64,000 nucleotides of DNA from Enterobacter sp. SA187. GTDB lineage: Bacteria; Pseudomonadota; Gammaproteobacteria; Enterobacterales; Enterobacteriaceae. Position numbers and translations under genes: made by a program. Below the pieces are notes generated by a model, which did not search any database, was not told the DNA's origin, and saw nothing but the letters and a program-made list of their open reading frames with translations. Positions within the stretch are counted from its first letter, which is position 1. Every line of letters begins with the position of its first letter. The DNA lies in assembly GCF_001888805.2 (NCBI RefSeq), contig NZ_CP019113.1:3782001-3846000 (forward strand), given 5' to 3'. Shown here in pieces: positions 52,543-60,862 of this stretch.

Positions 52543-52584
52543 GACAATATCTCTTAATCTTTTCCCGGCCAGACGGAAACAGAT

Positions 52585-52615
52585 AAAAGCCACCTGCGCA
52601 TCGCAGGTGGCTTTT
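52585..52615 (-). terminator. Terminator of the alpha/beta hydrolase gene
   Basis: A 14-bp perfect stem AAAAGCCACCTGCG/CGCAGGTGGCTTTT with an ATG (minus-strand) loop lies 22 bp after the hydrolase stop. Confidence 0.85.
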
Positions 52616-52637
52616 CTGGAATAACTGGCTCAGCGTG

Positions 52638-53774
52638 TTACTTTAAATTGGTTTTGAAGAACTGCTCGAATTTCGCGAAGGGTATTTTTCCGGCCGCGTT
52701 GTCATATAAATCAACGTGATTTGCCCCCGGAACAATCACTAACTCTTTCGCTTTACTGCCAACGGCGTTAAAGGCATCTTCCGCAAAATAGCGTGAGTGT
52801 GCTTTTTCACCCGTAACAATTAGTGCAGGAATGGTAATTTCCCCGGCATAACTCAGCAGCGGCAGATTCATAAACGACAACGGCATTGTCGCATTCCATG
52901 CACCGGTTGAATTGACAGAGCGACTATGGAAACCACGCGGCATCCGGTAATAGTCATAAAACTCTTTCAGTACCGGATGTGGATCGGCGGGTAAAGCCTC
53001 CGGCAGGATCCGCCCGGCGGCACTGGCTTTGCCATTCTCATCGACATAAATATCATGCCCGCCCGGCGCGGCAGTACCGCTTTCCGCATCCTTCCAGCGC
53101 TGTTCGTTCAAATACTGCAAGACGGCACGGCGGTCGGCGGTTGAATAGCGGTCTTTGCCCTCGCCCACACCATGACCCATGGCGCGACTCATGTCGTACA
53201 TGACACTGGTTGCAACCGCCTTAACGCGGGTATCCATCGCTGCGTCACTCAACGCCATGCCGCCCCAGCCACAGATCCCGAGCAGACCAATACGGTTGCG
53301 ATCTACCTCTTTTTGTAAGCCCAGAAAATCGACCGCCGCGCTGAAATCCTCGGTATTGATATCAGGAGACGCGACATTACGCGGGTAGCCGCCACTTTCG
53401 CCGGTATAAGAGGGATCGAATGCCAGAGTGACAAATCCCTTTTCAGCCAGCGTCTGCGCATACAGGCCGCTGGATTGTTCTTTGACCGCACCGAAAGGGC
53501 CGCTAACTGCAATGGCCGCCAGTTTGCGATCTCCCCGATCTTTTGGAATATAAAGATCCCCGACTAAAGTGATCCCATAACGGTTCTGAAAGGTCACTTT
53601 GCGGTGATCAACCTTCGCGCTTTCCGCAAAAGTTTTATCCCACTTTTCAACCATCGACACGGGCGCATTGGGATTCGTTGTTTGTGCATAGCTCATGGTC
53701 GTGACTCCGCTTAATGATGCGCATAGCAGCATGGCAGGTATGGAGAGTGACAGTTTTCTGGTGAAAGCCTTCAT
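52638..53774 (-). CDS. Secreted alpha/beta hydrolase with Cys in the nucleophile elbow
   Basis: This 378-residue protein has a signal peptide (cleavage near TTMSYA-QT, residue 30) and an alpha/beta-hydrolase fold. The nucleophile elbow reads GLLGICGWGG, with Cys in place of the usual Ser (compare dienelactone hydrolase), and the late His is in VPGANHVDLYD. It resembles the YcjY/DUF-type hydrolase family. Substrate unknown. It is divergent from a LysR gene and followed by a terminator and the NepI-like pump. Confidence 0.82.
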   Translation of the reverse strand: MKAFTRKLSLSIPAMLLCASLSGVTTMSYAQTTNPNAPVSMVEKWDKTFAESAKVDHRKVTFQNRYGITLVGDLYIPKDRGDRKLAAIAVSGPFGAVKEQSSGLYAQTLAEKGFVTLAFDPSYTGESGGYPRNVASPDINTEDFSAAVDFLGLQKEVDRNRIGLLGICGWGGMALSDAAMDTRVKAVATSVMYDMSRAMGHGVGEGKDRYSTADRRAVLQYLNEQRWKDAESGTAAPGGHDIYVDENGKASAAGRILPEALPADPHPVLKEFYDYYRMPRGFHSRSVNSTGAWNATMPLSFMNLPLLSYAGEITIPALIVTGEKAHSRYFAEDAFNAVGSKAKELVIVPGANHVDLYDNAAGKIPFAKFEQFFKTNLK

Positions 53775-53943
53775 GACATGTTTCCCCTAACAATAAGGTG
53801 TGGTTTGTAGTGGTCTGATACGGGCAATGCTGCTGTGCTTTATTGCCATGCGCTCATTGTAATGAGCTGTTATTGTGATGATTAGAGGGGTATAAATGCT
53901 AAGATTAATATCATATTGTTATAAATAGCGACGAGGCAGACCG

Positions 53944-54828
53944 GTGGCGAAACGGGAAAACTATAACGATCTCTATCTGTTTATGCTGGTGGTGCAGGAA
54001 GGGAGTTTTACCGCTGCGGCACAGCGACTTGGACTGGCGCAGTCCGGGATCAGTCGTTCAATACGTGAGCTTGAAGAGAGACTGGGCGTCCAGCTTCTGG
54101 TTCGTACCACGCGCAAATTATCCTTAACCCAGGCTGGCGAACAACTCTACCGGACGGTGCAGTCCGGGTTTGACGCGCTGGACAAAGGGCTTTCCACCCT
54201 GGCCTATTATCGCAATACGCCTTCCGGCACGGTGCGTATCAATGCCAGTCTGCACGCTATTGATAAAGTGCTGCTTCCGAAGCTTGCGATATTTAAAGAG
54301 CGCTATCCTGATATCAGGCTCGAACTCATCAATGAAAGCCGGTTTGTCGATATTATCGCGGAAAGGTTTGATGCGGGAATACGACTGGGGCCGGAGGTCG
54401 CCAGCGGCATGGTTGCAGTGAGGATCACACCTGACATGGAGATGGCGGTAGTAGGTACACCGGAGCATTTTCGTCGCTACGGTTTCCCGCAAACGCCCGC
54501 GGATTTGGTGATACATCCCTGCATCGCTTACCAGTTTGGCGATGGCAATCTTTATGCCTGGGAACTGATTCAGGACGGGAAAAAAATCACCCACAGGCCG
54601 CAGGGGCAGTGGGCGTTTGCAGACAGCTATATGGAAGCAAAAGCGGCCAGGCTTGGTCTGGGCCTGGCATATGTCCCGGAGGAACTGGTGGCCGAAGACT
54701 TAGCGCGAGGCACGCTTATCAGAGTCATGCAGCGGTACAGCCTGCGCCTGGACGGTTCGTTTCTTTATTACCCTCACCGCAAGGTGTCCCCTGCTTTGCG
54801 GGCAGTGATCGATACGCTTAAAATGTAA
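53944..54828 (+). CDS. LysR-family regulator (CrgA-like)
   Basis: This 294-residue LysR protein starts at GTG 53944 and reads MAKRENYNDLYLFMLVVQEGSFTAAAQRLGLAQSGISRSIRELEERLG at the HTH. The effector domain (KLAIFKERYPDIRLELINESRFVDIIAERFDAGIRLGPEVASGMVAVRI) and C-terminus resemble the paralogues at 43861 and 62471. It is divergent from the hydrolase gene, its likely target, and ends at a strong hairpin terminator. Confidence 0.9.
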   Translation: MAKRENYNDLYLFMLVVQEGSFTAAAQRLGLAQSGISRSIRELEERLGVQLLVRTTRKLSLTQAGEQLYRTVQSGFDALDKGLSTLAYYRNTPSGTVRINASLHAIDKVLLPKLAIFKERYPDIRLELINESRFVDIIAERFDAGIRLGPEVASGMVAVRITPDMEMAVVGTPEHFRRYGFPQTPADLVIHPCIAYQFGDGNLYAWELIQDGKKITHRPQGQWAFADSYMEAKAARLGLGLAYVPEELVAEDLARGTLIRVMQRYSLRLDGSFLYYPHRKVSPALRAVIDTLKM

Positions 54829-54852
54829 GCGTGGTTTTGCTGCACTACACGT

Positions 54853-54883
54853 AAAAGCGGGGAAAAAACGCCTCCCCGCTTTT
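54853..54883. terminator. Bidirectional terminator between LysR and hbpS-like genes
   Basis: A 10-bp perfect stem AAAAGCGGGG/CCCCGCTTTT with an 11-nt loop lies between the two convergent stops. Confidence 0.8.
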
Positions 54884-54888
54884 CAGCA

Positions 54889-55380
54889 CTATTTCTGCTG
54901 CTCGTTACCCAGCACATTACGAATAGCGTCAGCGCCACAGCGATCGTCCGAGTCTCCGCCGCCGGTGCCCGCAAGGCCAATGGCCCCGATCACCTGGCCG
55001 TGGTATTTCACCGGTACACCGCCGCCGAGCAGCAATAGCTCATTCACGGTGTTCAGGTTAACCGTATCCGGAGAGGACTGCGCTTTTCTGGCAAACTCTT
55101 TGGTCGGCGTTTTGGTGGACAGCGCCGTGAAGGCCTTACGCCACGCCGCCTGGGTATTATGCGGCCCGACGTTGTCATCCCGCATCAGCGATACCAGGTT
55201 GCCGCCGCGATCCACCACGGCCACCACGCCCTGGCGATCCATGCCGTGACAGACCGCCAGCGCCTCCGTTGCCAGTTTATTACTCAGCGCCTGTGTCATG
55301 TCGTAAACCGTGGCAGGCCCGGCGGCAAAGGCCATGACCGGCCCCGTCGCCAGCGCCAGGGCAAGCATAAGACGTTTCAT
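54889..55380 (-). CDS. GlcG/HbpS-like periplasmic protein
   Basis: This 163-residue protein has a signal peptide (cleavage near MAFAA, residue 20) and a single GlcG/HbpS (DUF336) domain: ALAVCHGMDRQGVVAVVDRGGNLVSLMRDDNVGPHNTQAAWRKAFTALSTKTPTKEF, and PVKYHGQVIGAIGLAGTGGG. HbpS proteins bind heme or sense oxidative stress in Streptomyces; the enteric role is not established. It follows hiuH by 6 bp in the same direction, so the two form an operon opposite hprRS. Confidence 0.78.
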   Translation of the reverse strand: MKRLMLALALATGPVMAFAAGPATVYDMTQALSNKLATEALAVCHGMDRQGVVAVVDRGGNLVSLMRDDNVGPHNTQAAWRKAFTALSTKTPTKEFARKAQSSPDTVNLNTVNELLLLGGGVPVKYHGQVIGAIGLAGTGGGDSDDRCGADAIRNVLGNEQQK

Positions 55381-55386
55381 TTATGC

Positions 55387-55797
55387 TCAGCTCCCGCGGT
55401 AGGTGGAGTAACCGTACTGGCTCAGCAACAGCGGAACGTGGTAGGTGGTGGTGGTATTGCTGATATGGAATTCCACCGGGATTTCCGGGAAGAAGCTTTC
55501 CTGTTTCTGATCCGCGAAGTATTTGCCGGTTTTAAAGGTCACGCGATAGTCGCCCGCTTCGAACGGTTTGCCCGGCCACAGCGCCGCCACGCGGCCATCG
55601 TCATCGGTGCTGGCGGTGTTCAGTACCTTCCAGTTTTCACCCTGTTTCTGCTCAAGCGTCACCGCCACGTGCGGCGCCGGCAGGCCGGTTTGCTGGTTCA
55701 GCACGTGCACGCTGATCGGGTTCTTACTGGCAGCAAAGGTCACGCCTGGTGCGGCCAGCAGCATTGCGAGGGATAAAGCAGCGATGGAATTTTTCAT
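55387..55797 (-). CDS. hiuH: 5-Hydroxyisourate hydrolase (transthyretin-like), periplasmic
   Basis: This 136-residue protein has a signal peptide (cleavage near TFA-AS) and the transthyretin-related HIU hydrolase domain: ISVHVLNQQTGLPAPHVAVTLEQ, and the family-defining C-terminus YGYSTYRGS. It opens the ring of 5-hydroxyisourate in urate degradation. In E. coli hiuH (yedX) adjoins hprRS and is controlled by HprR; the same divergent arrangement is seen here. Confidence 0.93.
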   Translation of the reverse strand: MKNSIAALSLAMLLAAPGVTFAASKNPISVHVLNQQTGLPAPHVAVTLEQKQGENWKVLNTASTDDDGRVAALWPGKPFEAGDYRVTFKTGKYFADQKQESFFPEIPVEFHISNTTTTYHVPLLLSQYGYSTYRGS

Positions 55798-55862
55798 GGT
55801 TGATCTCCTTGTTAATCACCCTGCTGTTATACCCCCGTGGTCGCGCCGATTGCCTGTCAGAA

Positions 55863-55882
55863 AGATGACCATATTGTCATCT
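55863..55882. promoter_or_regulatory. Candidate HprR box between hiuH and hprR
   Basis: AGATGACCATATTGTCATCT has perfect 7-bp arms and is centred between the divergent hiuH and hprR starts. Spacing and symmetry resemble the E. coli HprR/CusR box CATTACAAAATTGTAATG. Confidence 0.6.
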
Positions 55883-55930
55883 GCGGCTGAAACGCTGGGG
55901 CGACCTGAAATTTCGTGGCAAACTGATTTC

Positions 55931-56611
55931 ATGAAACTGTTACTGATTGAAGATAACCAGAAAGCCAGCGCCTGGGTGCGCAAAGGGCTTGAGGAAGCGG
56001 GCTATATTGTGGATCACGCGGCGGACGGGCGGGACGGCCTGCACCTGGCGCTGGAGCACTCTTACAGCCTTGTCATTCTGGACATTATGCTGCCGGGCAT
56101 GGATGGCTGGCAGGTACTGAAAACCCTGCGCACCGCCAGCAACACGCCGGTGATTTGCCTTACCGCCCGGGATTCGGTGGAGGATCGCGTGAAAGGCCTG
56201 GAGCTGGGGGCGAACGATTACCTTGTCAAACCCTTCTCCTTCGCTGAGCTGCTGGCGCGGGTCAAAAATCAGCTGCGCCAGCATCAGCCGCACAGCACCA
56301 CGCTGCGCGTGGCGGATCTGGTGATGGACTCGGCGCGCTTTCAGGTAACGCGCGACGGCATACCGGTATCGCTGACACGCAAGGAGTTCATGCTGCTGTG
56401 GCTGCTCGCCAGCCGCCACGGTGAAATTCTGCCCCGCACGCTGCTCGCCAGTGAAATCTGGGGGGTGAATTTTGACAGCGAAACCAACATTGTGGATGTC
56501 GCCATCCGCCGCCTGCGCCGTAAAGTTGACGATCCCTTCCCACAGAAGCTCATCACCACGGTAAGGGGCATGGGCTATTGTTTGTCCGATCAGGAGCCAG
56601 GCCGTGTATAG
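55931..56611 (+). CDS. hprR: HprR, OmpR-family response regulator
   Basis: This 226-residue protein has a receiver domain (KLLLIEDNQKASAWVRKGLEEAGYIVDHA, phosphoacceptor Asp in LVILDIMLPGMDG, Thr in CLTARDS, Lys in YLVKPFSF) and a C-terminal winged helix (LTRKEFMLLWLLASRHGEILPRTLLASEIWGVNFDSETNIVDVAIRRLRRKVD). It is close to E. coli HprR (YedW). HprRS senses hydrogen peroxide or hypochlorite and activates hiuH and msrPQ-type repair genes. The start is the ATG at 55931. It overlaps hprS by 8 bp. Confidence 0.93.
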   Translation: MKLLLIEDNQKASAWVRKGLEEAGYIVDHAADGRDGLHLALEHSYSLVILDIMLPGMDGWQVLKTLRTASNTPVICLTARDSVEDRVKGLELGANDYLVKPFSFAELLARVKNQLRQHQPHSTTLRVADLVMDSARFQVTRDGIPVSLTRKEFMLLWLLASRHGEILPRTLLASEIWGVNFDSETNIVDVAIRRLRRKVDDPFPQKLITTVRGMGYCLSDQEPGRV

Positions 56612-57959
56612 CCCTTCCCTCACCCTGCGGCTGACCGCCATTTTCACGCTGATCATGGCGCTGGCCTGCGGCGGTATCAGCCTGATCCTGTATAACGCGT
56701 TACGCAGCGAACTGGTGTGGCGCGACGATCAGACGCTGATCAACCGCGCCGCCCAGTTACGGCAACTGCTGGAAGACGGCGCGCATCCGGCGTCTCTGCC
56801 GCTCTATTTCAACCGTATGGTGGATATTCGTCAGGATATTCTCAGTATCCGCACACAGCATGAGCAGAACGTCAGCATTAACCATACCGGCGTGACGCTG
56901 CCGGAGATGTCCCCCACCCCGGTCAGCACCCCCCCTGGCGAGCAGCAGCTACACCGCTGGGTCAACGCGGATCAGACCGAAGCCTCGGCGCTGAGCCTGC
57001 AGGCCCGTTCGCAGGAAGGGCCGGTGACCATTACGCTGGCGCGGGTGGCGCGGGAGCGGGCGATGATGCTGGAGCAGTATCGCCAGAAAAGTATTCTGGT
57101 GTCGCTGGCGGCGATTTTACTCTGCGCTGCCATCAGCCCGTTGCTGATCCGCCGCGGGCTGCGGGCCATTGGCCGCCTGAGTCAAATCATGGCGGAAACC
57201 GGCAGCGATCGCTTAACCCACACCGTGCCGCTTCAGGCGATCCCCAAAGAGCTGTTGCCCCTTGGCGAGGCGCTGAATGCCATGCGCCAGCGCCTGTCGA
57301 CGGACTTTATCCGTCTGACCCAGTTTGCCGACGACCTGGCCCATGAGATACGCACGCCCATTAACGTGTTATTAGGCCAGAATCAGGTGGCGCTGGGCCA
57401 TGCGCGCTCCACAGAGGAATATGAGGCGTTGCTGGAAGGGAATATTGAAGAGCTGGAAGGCCTGTCGCGGCTGACGGAAAACATTCTTTTTCTGGCGCGC
57501 GCTACCCACCACAATATTAAACTCAATAAAGAAACCTTCTTACTGCATGACGCACTGGAAACCATAATCGATTTCCTGGAGCCGCTGGCAGAAGAAAGGG
57601 AAATGGTGATCGAACTCCACGCTGAAGGCAGCCTCACCGCCGATAAGATGCTGTTCCAGCGGGCAATCACAAACCTGCTGGTCAATGCCATCCGCTATGC
57701 GCCGGACAGGGGCACGATAACCATTAACACCGTTCATCGCGGCGATGTCATCGCTATCGAAGTGGCAAACACGGGCGAAGAGCTGGCCGAGCCGGAGAAA
57801 GTATTCGAACGGTTCTGGCGCGGCGATAACGTCCGCCACACCGCCGGCAGCGGCCTGGGGCTGTCGCTGGTGAGCGCTATCGCCGCATTACACGGCGGCA
57901 GCGCGTATTACCGTCACGAGCATGGGAAGAATATTTTTGGGGTACGACTGGGTGGCTGA
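56604..57959 (+). CDS. hprS: HprS, sensor histidine kinase
   Basis: This 451-residue protein has two membrane segments (about 10-30 and 155-175), a periplasmic sensor loop, HAMP (LIRRGLRAIGRLSQIMAETGSD), a dimerisation domain with the H-box DDLAHEIRTPINVLL, and a HATPase domain ending SGLGLSLVSAIAALHGGSAYY. It pairs with HprR. The start is GTG 56604 with AGGAG 7 nt upstream, within the hprR 3' end, so translation is coupled. In E. coli, cysteine or methionine residues in the membrane region sense oxidants. Confidence 0.92.
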   Translation: MYSPSLTLRLTAIFTLIMALACGGISLILYNALRSELVWRDDQTLINRAAQLRQLLEDGAHPASLPLYFNRMVDIRQDILSIRTQHEQNVSINHTGVTLPEMSPTPVSTPPGEQQLHRWVNADQTEASALSLQARSQEGPVTITLARVARERAMMLEQYRQKSILVSLAAILLCAAISPLLIRRGLRAIGRLSQIMAETGSDRLTHTVPLQAIPKELLPLGEALNAMRQRLSTDFIRLTQFADDLAHEIRTPINVLLGQNQVALGHARSTEEYEALLEGNIEELEGLSRLTENILFLARATHHNIKLNKETFLLHDALETIIDFLEPLAEEREMVIELHAEGSLTADKMLFQRAITNLLVNAIRYAPDRGTITINTVHRGDVIAIEVANTGEELAEPEKVFERFWRGDNVRHTAGSGLGLSLVSAIAALHGGSAYYRHEHGKNIFGVRLGG

Positions 57960-57963
57960 ATAA

Positions 57964-57980
57964 GAGCTAATAGCGGACGT
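57964..57980. repeat. Two-hairpin repeat family, copy F (fragment)
   Basis: GAGCTAATAGCGGACGT, just after the hprS stop, matches the 3' arm of the second hairpin. It opens the right-hand cassette zone. Confidence 0.4.
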
Positions 57981-58025
57981 TCTGTCCCTGTGCTAAGGGT
58001 TGAATGCTGAAATAAGGGTATGAGA

Positions 58026-58481
58026 ATGAGCATTACAGCGATACGTGAATGGCATATGAATGACTATACGATTAGCACAGACCCGGAAAAACTGGATGTG
58101 CAGGCGGTGCATCAGTATTTAACGAGATCCACATGGGCTAAAGGAATCGATCTGGAAACCGTTGTGGCCTCCATCGGCAACAGCCTTAACTTTGGCATTT
58201 ATCATAATGACTCCCAGACAGGCTTTGCTCGTCTGATAACAGATTATGCCACTTTCGCCTATCTGTGCGATGTCTATGTACTTGAGCAATACCAGGGCGA
58301 AGGTCTGGGAAAATGGCTGATGGCGTGTATTCATGACCACCCGGTTTTCGAAAAATTACGCAGAATTATGTTGTTCACTACCACTGCACCCTGGCTTTAT
58401 GAAAAATTTGGCTATGAACCCGTTAACAGGGAAAATTACGCGTGGACCATTACACGACCTGATATCTACCTTCACCGATAA
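58026..58481 (+). CDS. GNAT-family N-acetyltransferase
   Basis: This 151-residue protein is a single GNAT domain: DYTISTDPEKLDVQAVHQYLTRSTWAKGI, then LITDYATFAYLCDVYVLEQYQGEGLGKWLMACI (acetyl-CoA motif QxxGxG near residue 87) and YEKFGYEPVNRENYAWTITRP. I start at ATG 58026 because AAGGG lies 7 nt upstream; the ATG at 58056 (MNDYT) is the alternative and lacks an RBS. Substrate unknown. It lies between repeat copies F and G. Confidence 0.83.
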   Translation: MSITAIREWHMNDYTISTDPEKLDVQAVHQYLTRSTWAKGIDLETVVASIGNSLNFGIYHNDSQTGFARLITDYATFAYLCDVYVLEQYQGEGLGKWLMACIHDHPVFEKLRRIMLFTTTAPWLYEKFGYEPVNRENYAWTITRPDIYLHR

Positions 58482-58602
58482 CAGTGGAACCGGCATGACA
58501 TTAGCCAGTGTTCAGGCGTTGCATAGCGTGTCGGCATCAGGGACAAAAGAGAAAAACAGGCAGGCTGCGTATCCACGGTAAAGCGCGCCTGTTTGTATTA
58601 TT

Positions 58603-58782
58603 TTAGAAACCACGTGTTATAAGCCCGGACCTGATATTAGAAAAATTCCATCTGGTCGCAGGGATGTTCTCTGCACGCGCCCATTTCGCCGCAGGAGTAA
58701 AGCCAGGCGTTTTCACATAAAAATCAAAGCTTCTGGATACATTACTCACCGCGAGCGTGATGTGATTGAGGGCTTGCAGCAT
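58603..58782 (-). pseudogene. N-terminal fragment of a VOC/glyoxalase (FosA-like) gene
   Basis: The minus strand reads a 59-residue frame that begins MLQALNHITLAVSNVSRSFDFY and continues VKTPGFTPAAKWARAENI. This matches only the first beta-alpha-beta unit of vicinal-oxygen-chelate proteins, including the first metal-ligand His7. It then degenerates (PATRWNFSNIRSGLITRGF) and stops; family members are 120-140 residues. A GGAGATCCG RBS precedes the ATG. It is too short to be functional. Confidence 0.65.
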
Positions 58783-59133
58783 AACGGATCTCCTCAGCAG
58801 GGTGCATGGAGTTATAACGCCAGCATAAAAGCGCGTCGCGCAACGAATGAGCGAGAAGCGGTTATGTTAGCGATGGAATACTATCTGTATGAAAACAAAC
58901 GTATAGCTTGATCGCCCTTGTTCATGATTGTGCCCCGGCGCTAAACACGCGAGGTAAAATCCTTAAGATCGGGGCGTCAGATGTCTGCTTAGAGCGAGAA
59001 GCGGACGTTTGCACCTCATGAACGGACTTCAATATAAAATTTTTCCAGTTATGCACTGGCTATGAGGGTATCTATTGACATGAAATCTATGCCAAAATGA
59101 ATTAAATTAATCATTTATGGAGTATTGTAAATC
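58783..59133. other. Intergenic stretch upstream of the small hypothetical gene
   Basis: No gene is seen. It holds the repeat copy G (58983-59006) and AT-rich promoter-like sequence directly before 59134. Confidence 0.45.
58983..59006. repeat. Two-hairpin repeat family, copy G (right half)
   Basis: GTCTGCTTAGAGCGAGAAGC followed by GGAC differs from the second hairpin of copy B by about two bases, 44 kb away. The first hairpin is missing. Confidence 0.7.
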
Positions 59134-59355
59134 ATGGCTATTGTGTTTATTCCTGCCCTTGTTGCGCTACTTGAAGCCAAAGAGAAGGACTTCGGACGAG
59201 AATTGACCCGAGAGGATGTTGAGTCGATACGAGATAATGCTACTGCTATTGAGTTACCTGCAGAGATTGCCAGAGACATGATCAAAAGCCGAGGCTATCT
59301 CGATATTGATGCGCAAAATGCTTGGGATGAGTGGTTACTCCATAAAAAACTATGA
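59134..59355 (+). CDS. Small hypothetical protein, 73 residues
   Basis: I do not recognise a named family. The protein is an acidic helical domain: MAIVFIPALVALLEAKEKDFGRELTREDVESIRDNATAIELPAEIARDMIKSRGYLDIDAQNAWDEWLLHKKL. Similar small proteins (pattern L..R....IELP......M...RGY.DID..N.W.EW) are common in bacteria and are often found near polymorphic toxin loci. It lies between repeat G and the broken Imm42-like gene, so an immunity or orphan-immunity role is possible. Confidence 0.6.
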   Translation: MAIVFIPALVALLEAKEKDFGRELTREDVESIRDNATAIELPAEIARDMIKSRGYLDIDAQNAWDEWLLHKKL

Positions 59356-59426
59356 ATTTTTAAGAGCATTGATATGCTGCGAATAGAAGTTCTCTAAATC
59401 GGCAAACTACTCTGTAAAGGAATTTT

Positions 59427-59972
59427 ATGATTTTCGGTGATCCCTATCGCTTTGCAATCAGGATTGAATATATTCCGCAGTAGGGCGATTCTATAAAGAA
59501 TGGTTTCTTTTATTTCTTTTTGAACGGGAGTATGTACCCTAATGACATCCGCACATCGACCTTATTCGTTGATTATGATGACATTATTGATCCTGAAAAT
59601 GCTCTTATAGCTATGCCATGTGATGATGAAATATTTAATGCATCAACAGATAAAGCTTTTGAATATCTGTATACAATAGCTTACCCACAGCCCACGCCAG
59701 AGGATGAATATCCTGATGGAATTTGTAAGTTCAATGCTTCACCCACGATCATTATAGAATCTGGAGCATGTTTTTTTGCCGTTTCGAACAAAGACTTCGT
59801 TAGAATCTTAGGCGGTAAGGTATCAGAATTAGTTGATCATGGAGAGAGGCGCGTTTGGCAAGACATAAAGTGCCCTATTATAGAAGATATAACTATAGAA
59901 AAAATTGAAATGAATAAAATAATTTCAAGCTTCAGGGAGTATACCAATTCTTTATTACAGATAGATCGTTAA
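59427..59972 (+). pseudogene. Imm42-like immunity protein gene, interrupted by an in-frame TAG
   Basis: Starting at ATG 59427, with AAGGA upstream, the frame reads MIFGDPYRFAIRIEYIPQ, then TAG (59481-59483), then continues in the same frame without further stops to 59972 (GDSIKNGFFYFFLNGSMYPNDIRTSTLFVDYDDI...). The N-terminus MIFGDP-FAI is the hallmark of Imm42 immunity proteins, about 180 residues long, whose next residue is usually Trp. A single TGG-to-TAG change would explain the stop. The region 59520-59972 alone is an open frame. No cognate toxin gene is adjacent. Confidence 0.75.
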
Positions 59973-60369
59973 TGACGTTCAAGGGCCAAGAGTTTTGAAT
60001 TTAAAACATTTATATCCTCATCTTAGAAAATTACAACAAGGGCGTTTGTAACGTCCAGCATTCAGCTTAACTATGCAAGAATTTCTCCTACTCAATAAGC
60101 ATAAAACATGTTGCAAACTTCCGCTTTTGGCACAAAGCGGACATTCTTATTGAGTCGAAGGTCCGCTATGAGCGAAAAACGGACCTTCTCGTTCTTACAA
60201 GCTAGTAAAGTAATGTTATTTACTTCTGCTTTGCTTGTTCCTCTCCTGACAAGCCATTTAAAACAGTGGAGTCAATTCTAAATATGGTGGTAGTGCTCTC
60301 TACCTTGTCGCGTTAGTCTGCCTGTCTCTAATGAATACAAGCAAGAAAATTACACACAGGAGAAAAACG
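59973..60369. other. Intergenic stretch with complete repeat copy H
   Basis: No gene is seen. It holds the complete two-hairpin repeat 60119-60184 and AT-rich DNA; the cupin gene's RBS lies at its right end. Confidence 0.5.
60119..60184. repeat. Two-hairpin repeat family, copy H (complete)
   Basis: The hairpins are 60119-60142 (TTCCGCTTTTGGCACAAAGC then GGAC) and 60161-60184 (GTCCGCTATGAGCGAAAAAC then GGAC), separated by 18 nt. This is exactly the layout of copy B. Confidence 0.8.
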
Positions 60370-60714
60370 GTGATTTCAAAAGACAATGCTGAGCATTATA
60401 CCTGGGGTGATGATTGCGACGGTTGGTATCTGGTAAACCGGCAGGATATGCTAATTATTCACGAAAAAATGCCTCCAGGTACGCACGAGAAGCGACACTT
60501 TCACTCTGTTTCCAGACAGTTTTTTTATGTCCTTGAGGGTACTCTGATGATGGAACTGGAAGGTGATAAACATGAAATCACCTCCCGGCAGGGAATTGAA
60601 ATCCCGCCGGGGGCAAAACATCAGGCCCGGAACGACAGCCATCAACCCGTCGAATTTATTGTCATCTCTCATCCGACAACCCGGGGCGATCGTTCTGATC
60701 TCTCTTCCTGTTGA
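60370..60714 (+). CDS. Single-domain cupin protein
   Basis: This 114-residue cupin has both motifs: MPPGTHEKRHFHSVSRQFFYVLEGTLMMEL (motif 1, metal-ligand His pair and Glu-like positions) and IPPGAKHQARNDSHQPVEFIVIS (motif 2). Small cupins bind metal and include isomerases, dioxygenases and regulators, so no reaction is assigned. I choose GTG 60370, 7 nt after AGGAG; an in-frame ATG at 60331 lacks an RBS. It is the last gene of the right-hand cassette zone. Confidence 0.75.
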   Translation: MISKDNAEHYTWGDDCDGWYLVNRQDMLIIHEKMPPGTHEKRHFHSVSRQFFYVLEGTLMMELEGDKHEITSRQGIEIPPGAKHQARNDSHQPVEFIVISHPTTRGDRSDLSSC

Positions 60715-60862
60715 TAAAAGCTCTCCGACAGCGGTTTTGAAGGAATACCCATAATTATCCCGCACCTGCCCGGCTCGGCTGGCGGGCCTGACCAGATGTG
60801 AAGGCCTGTTTGATATCTATCAGGACGTTCAGTCGCAAGGGGTAAAGCCTGAAACCAGGTGC

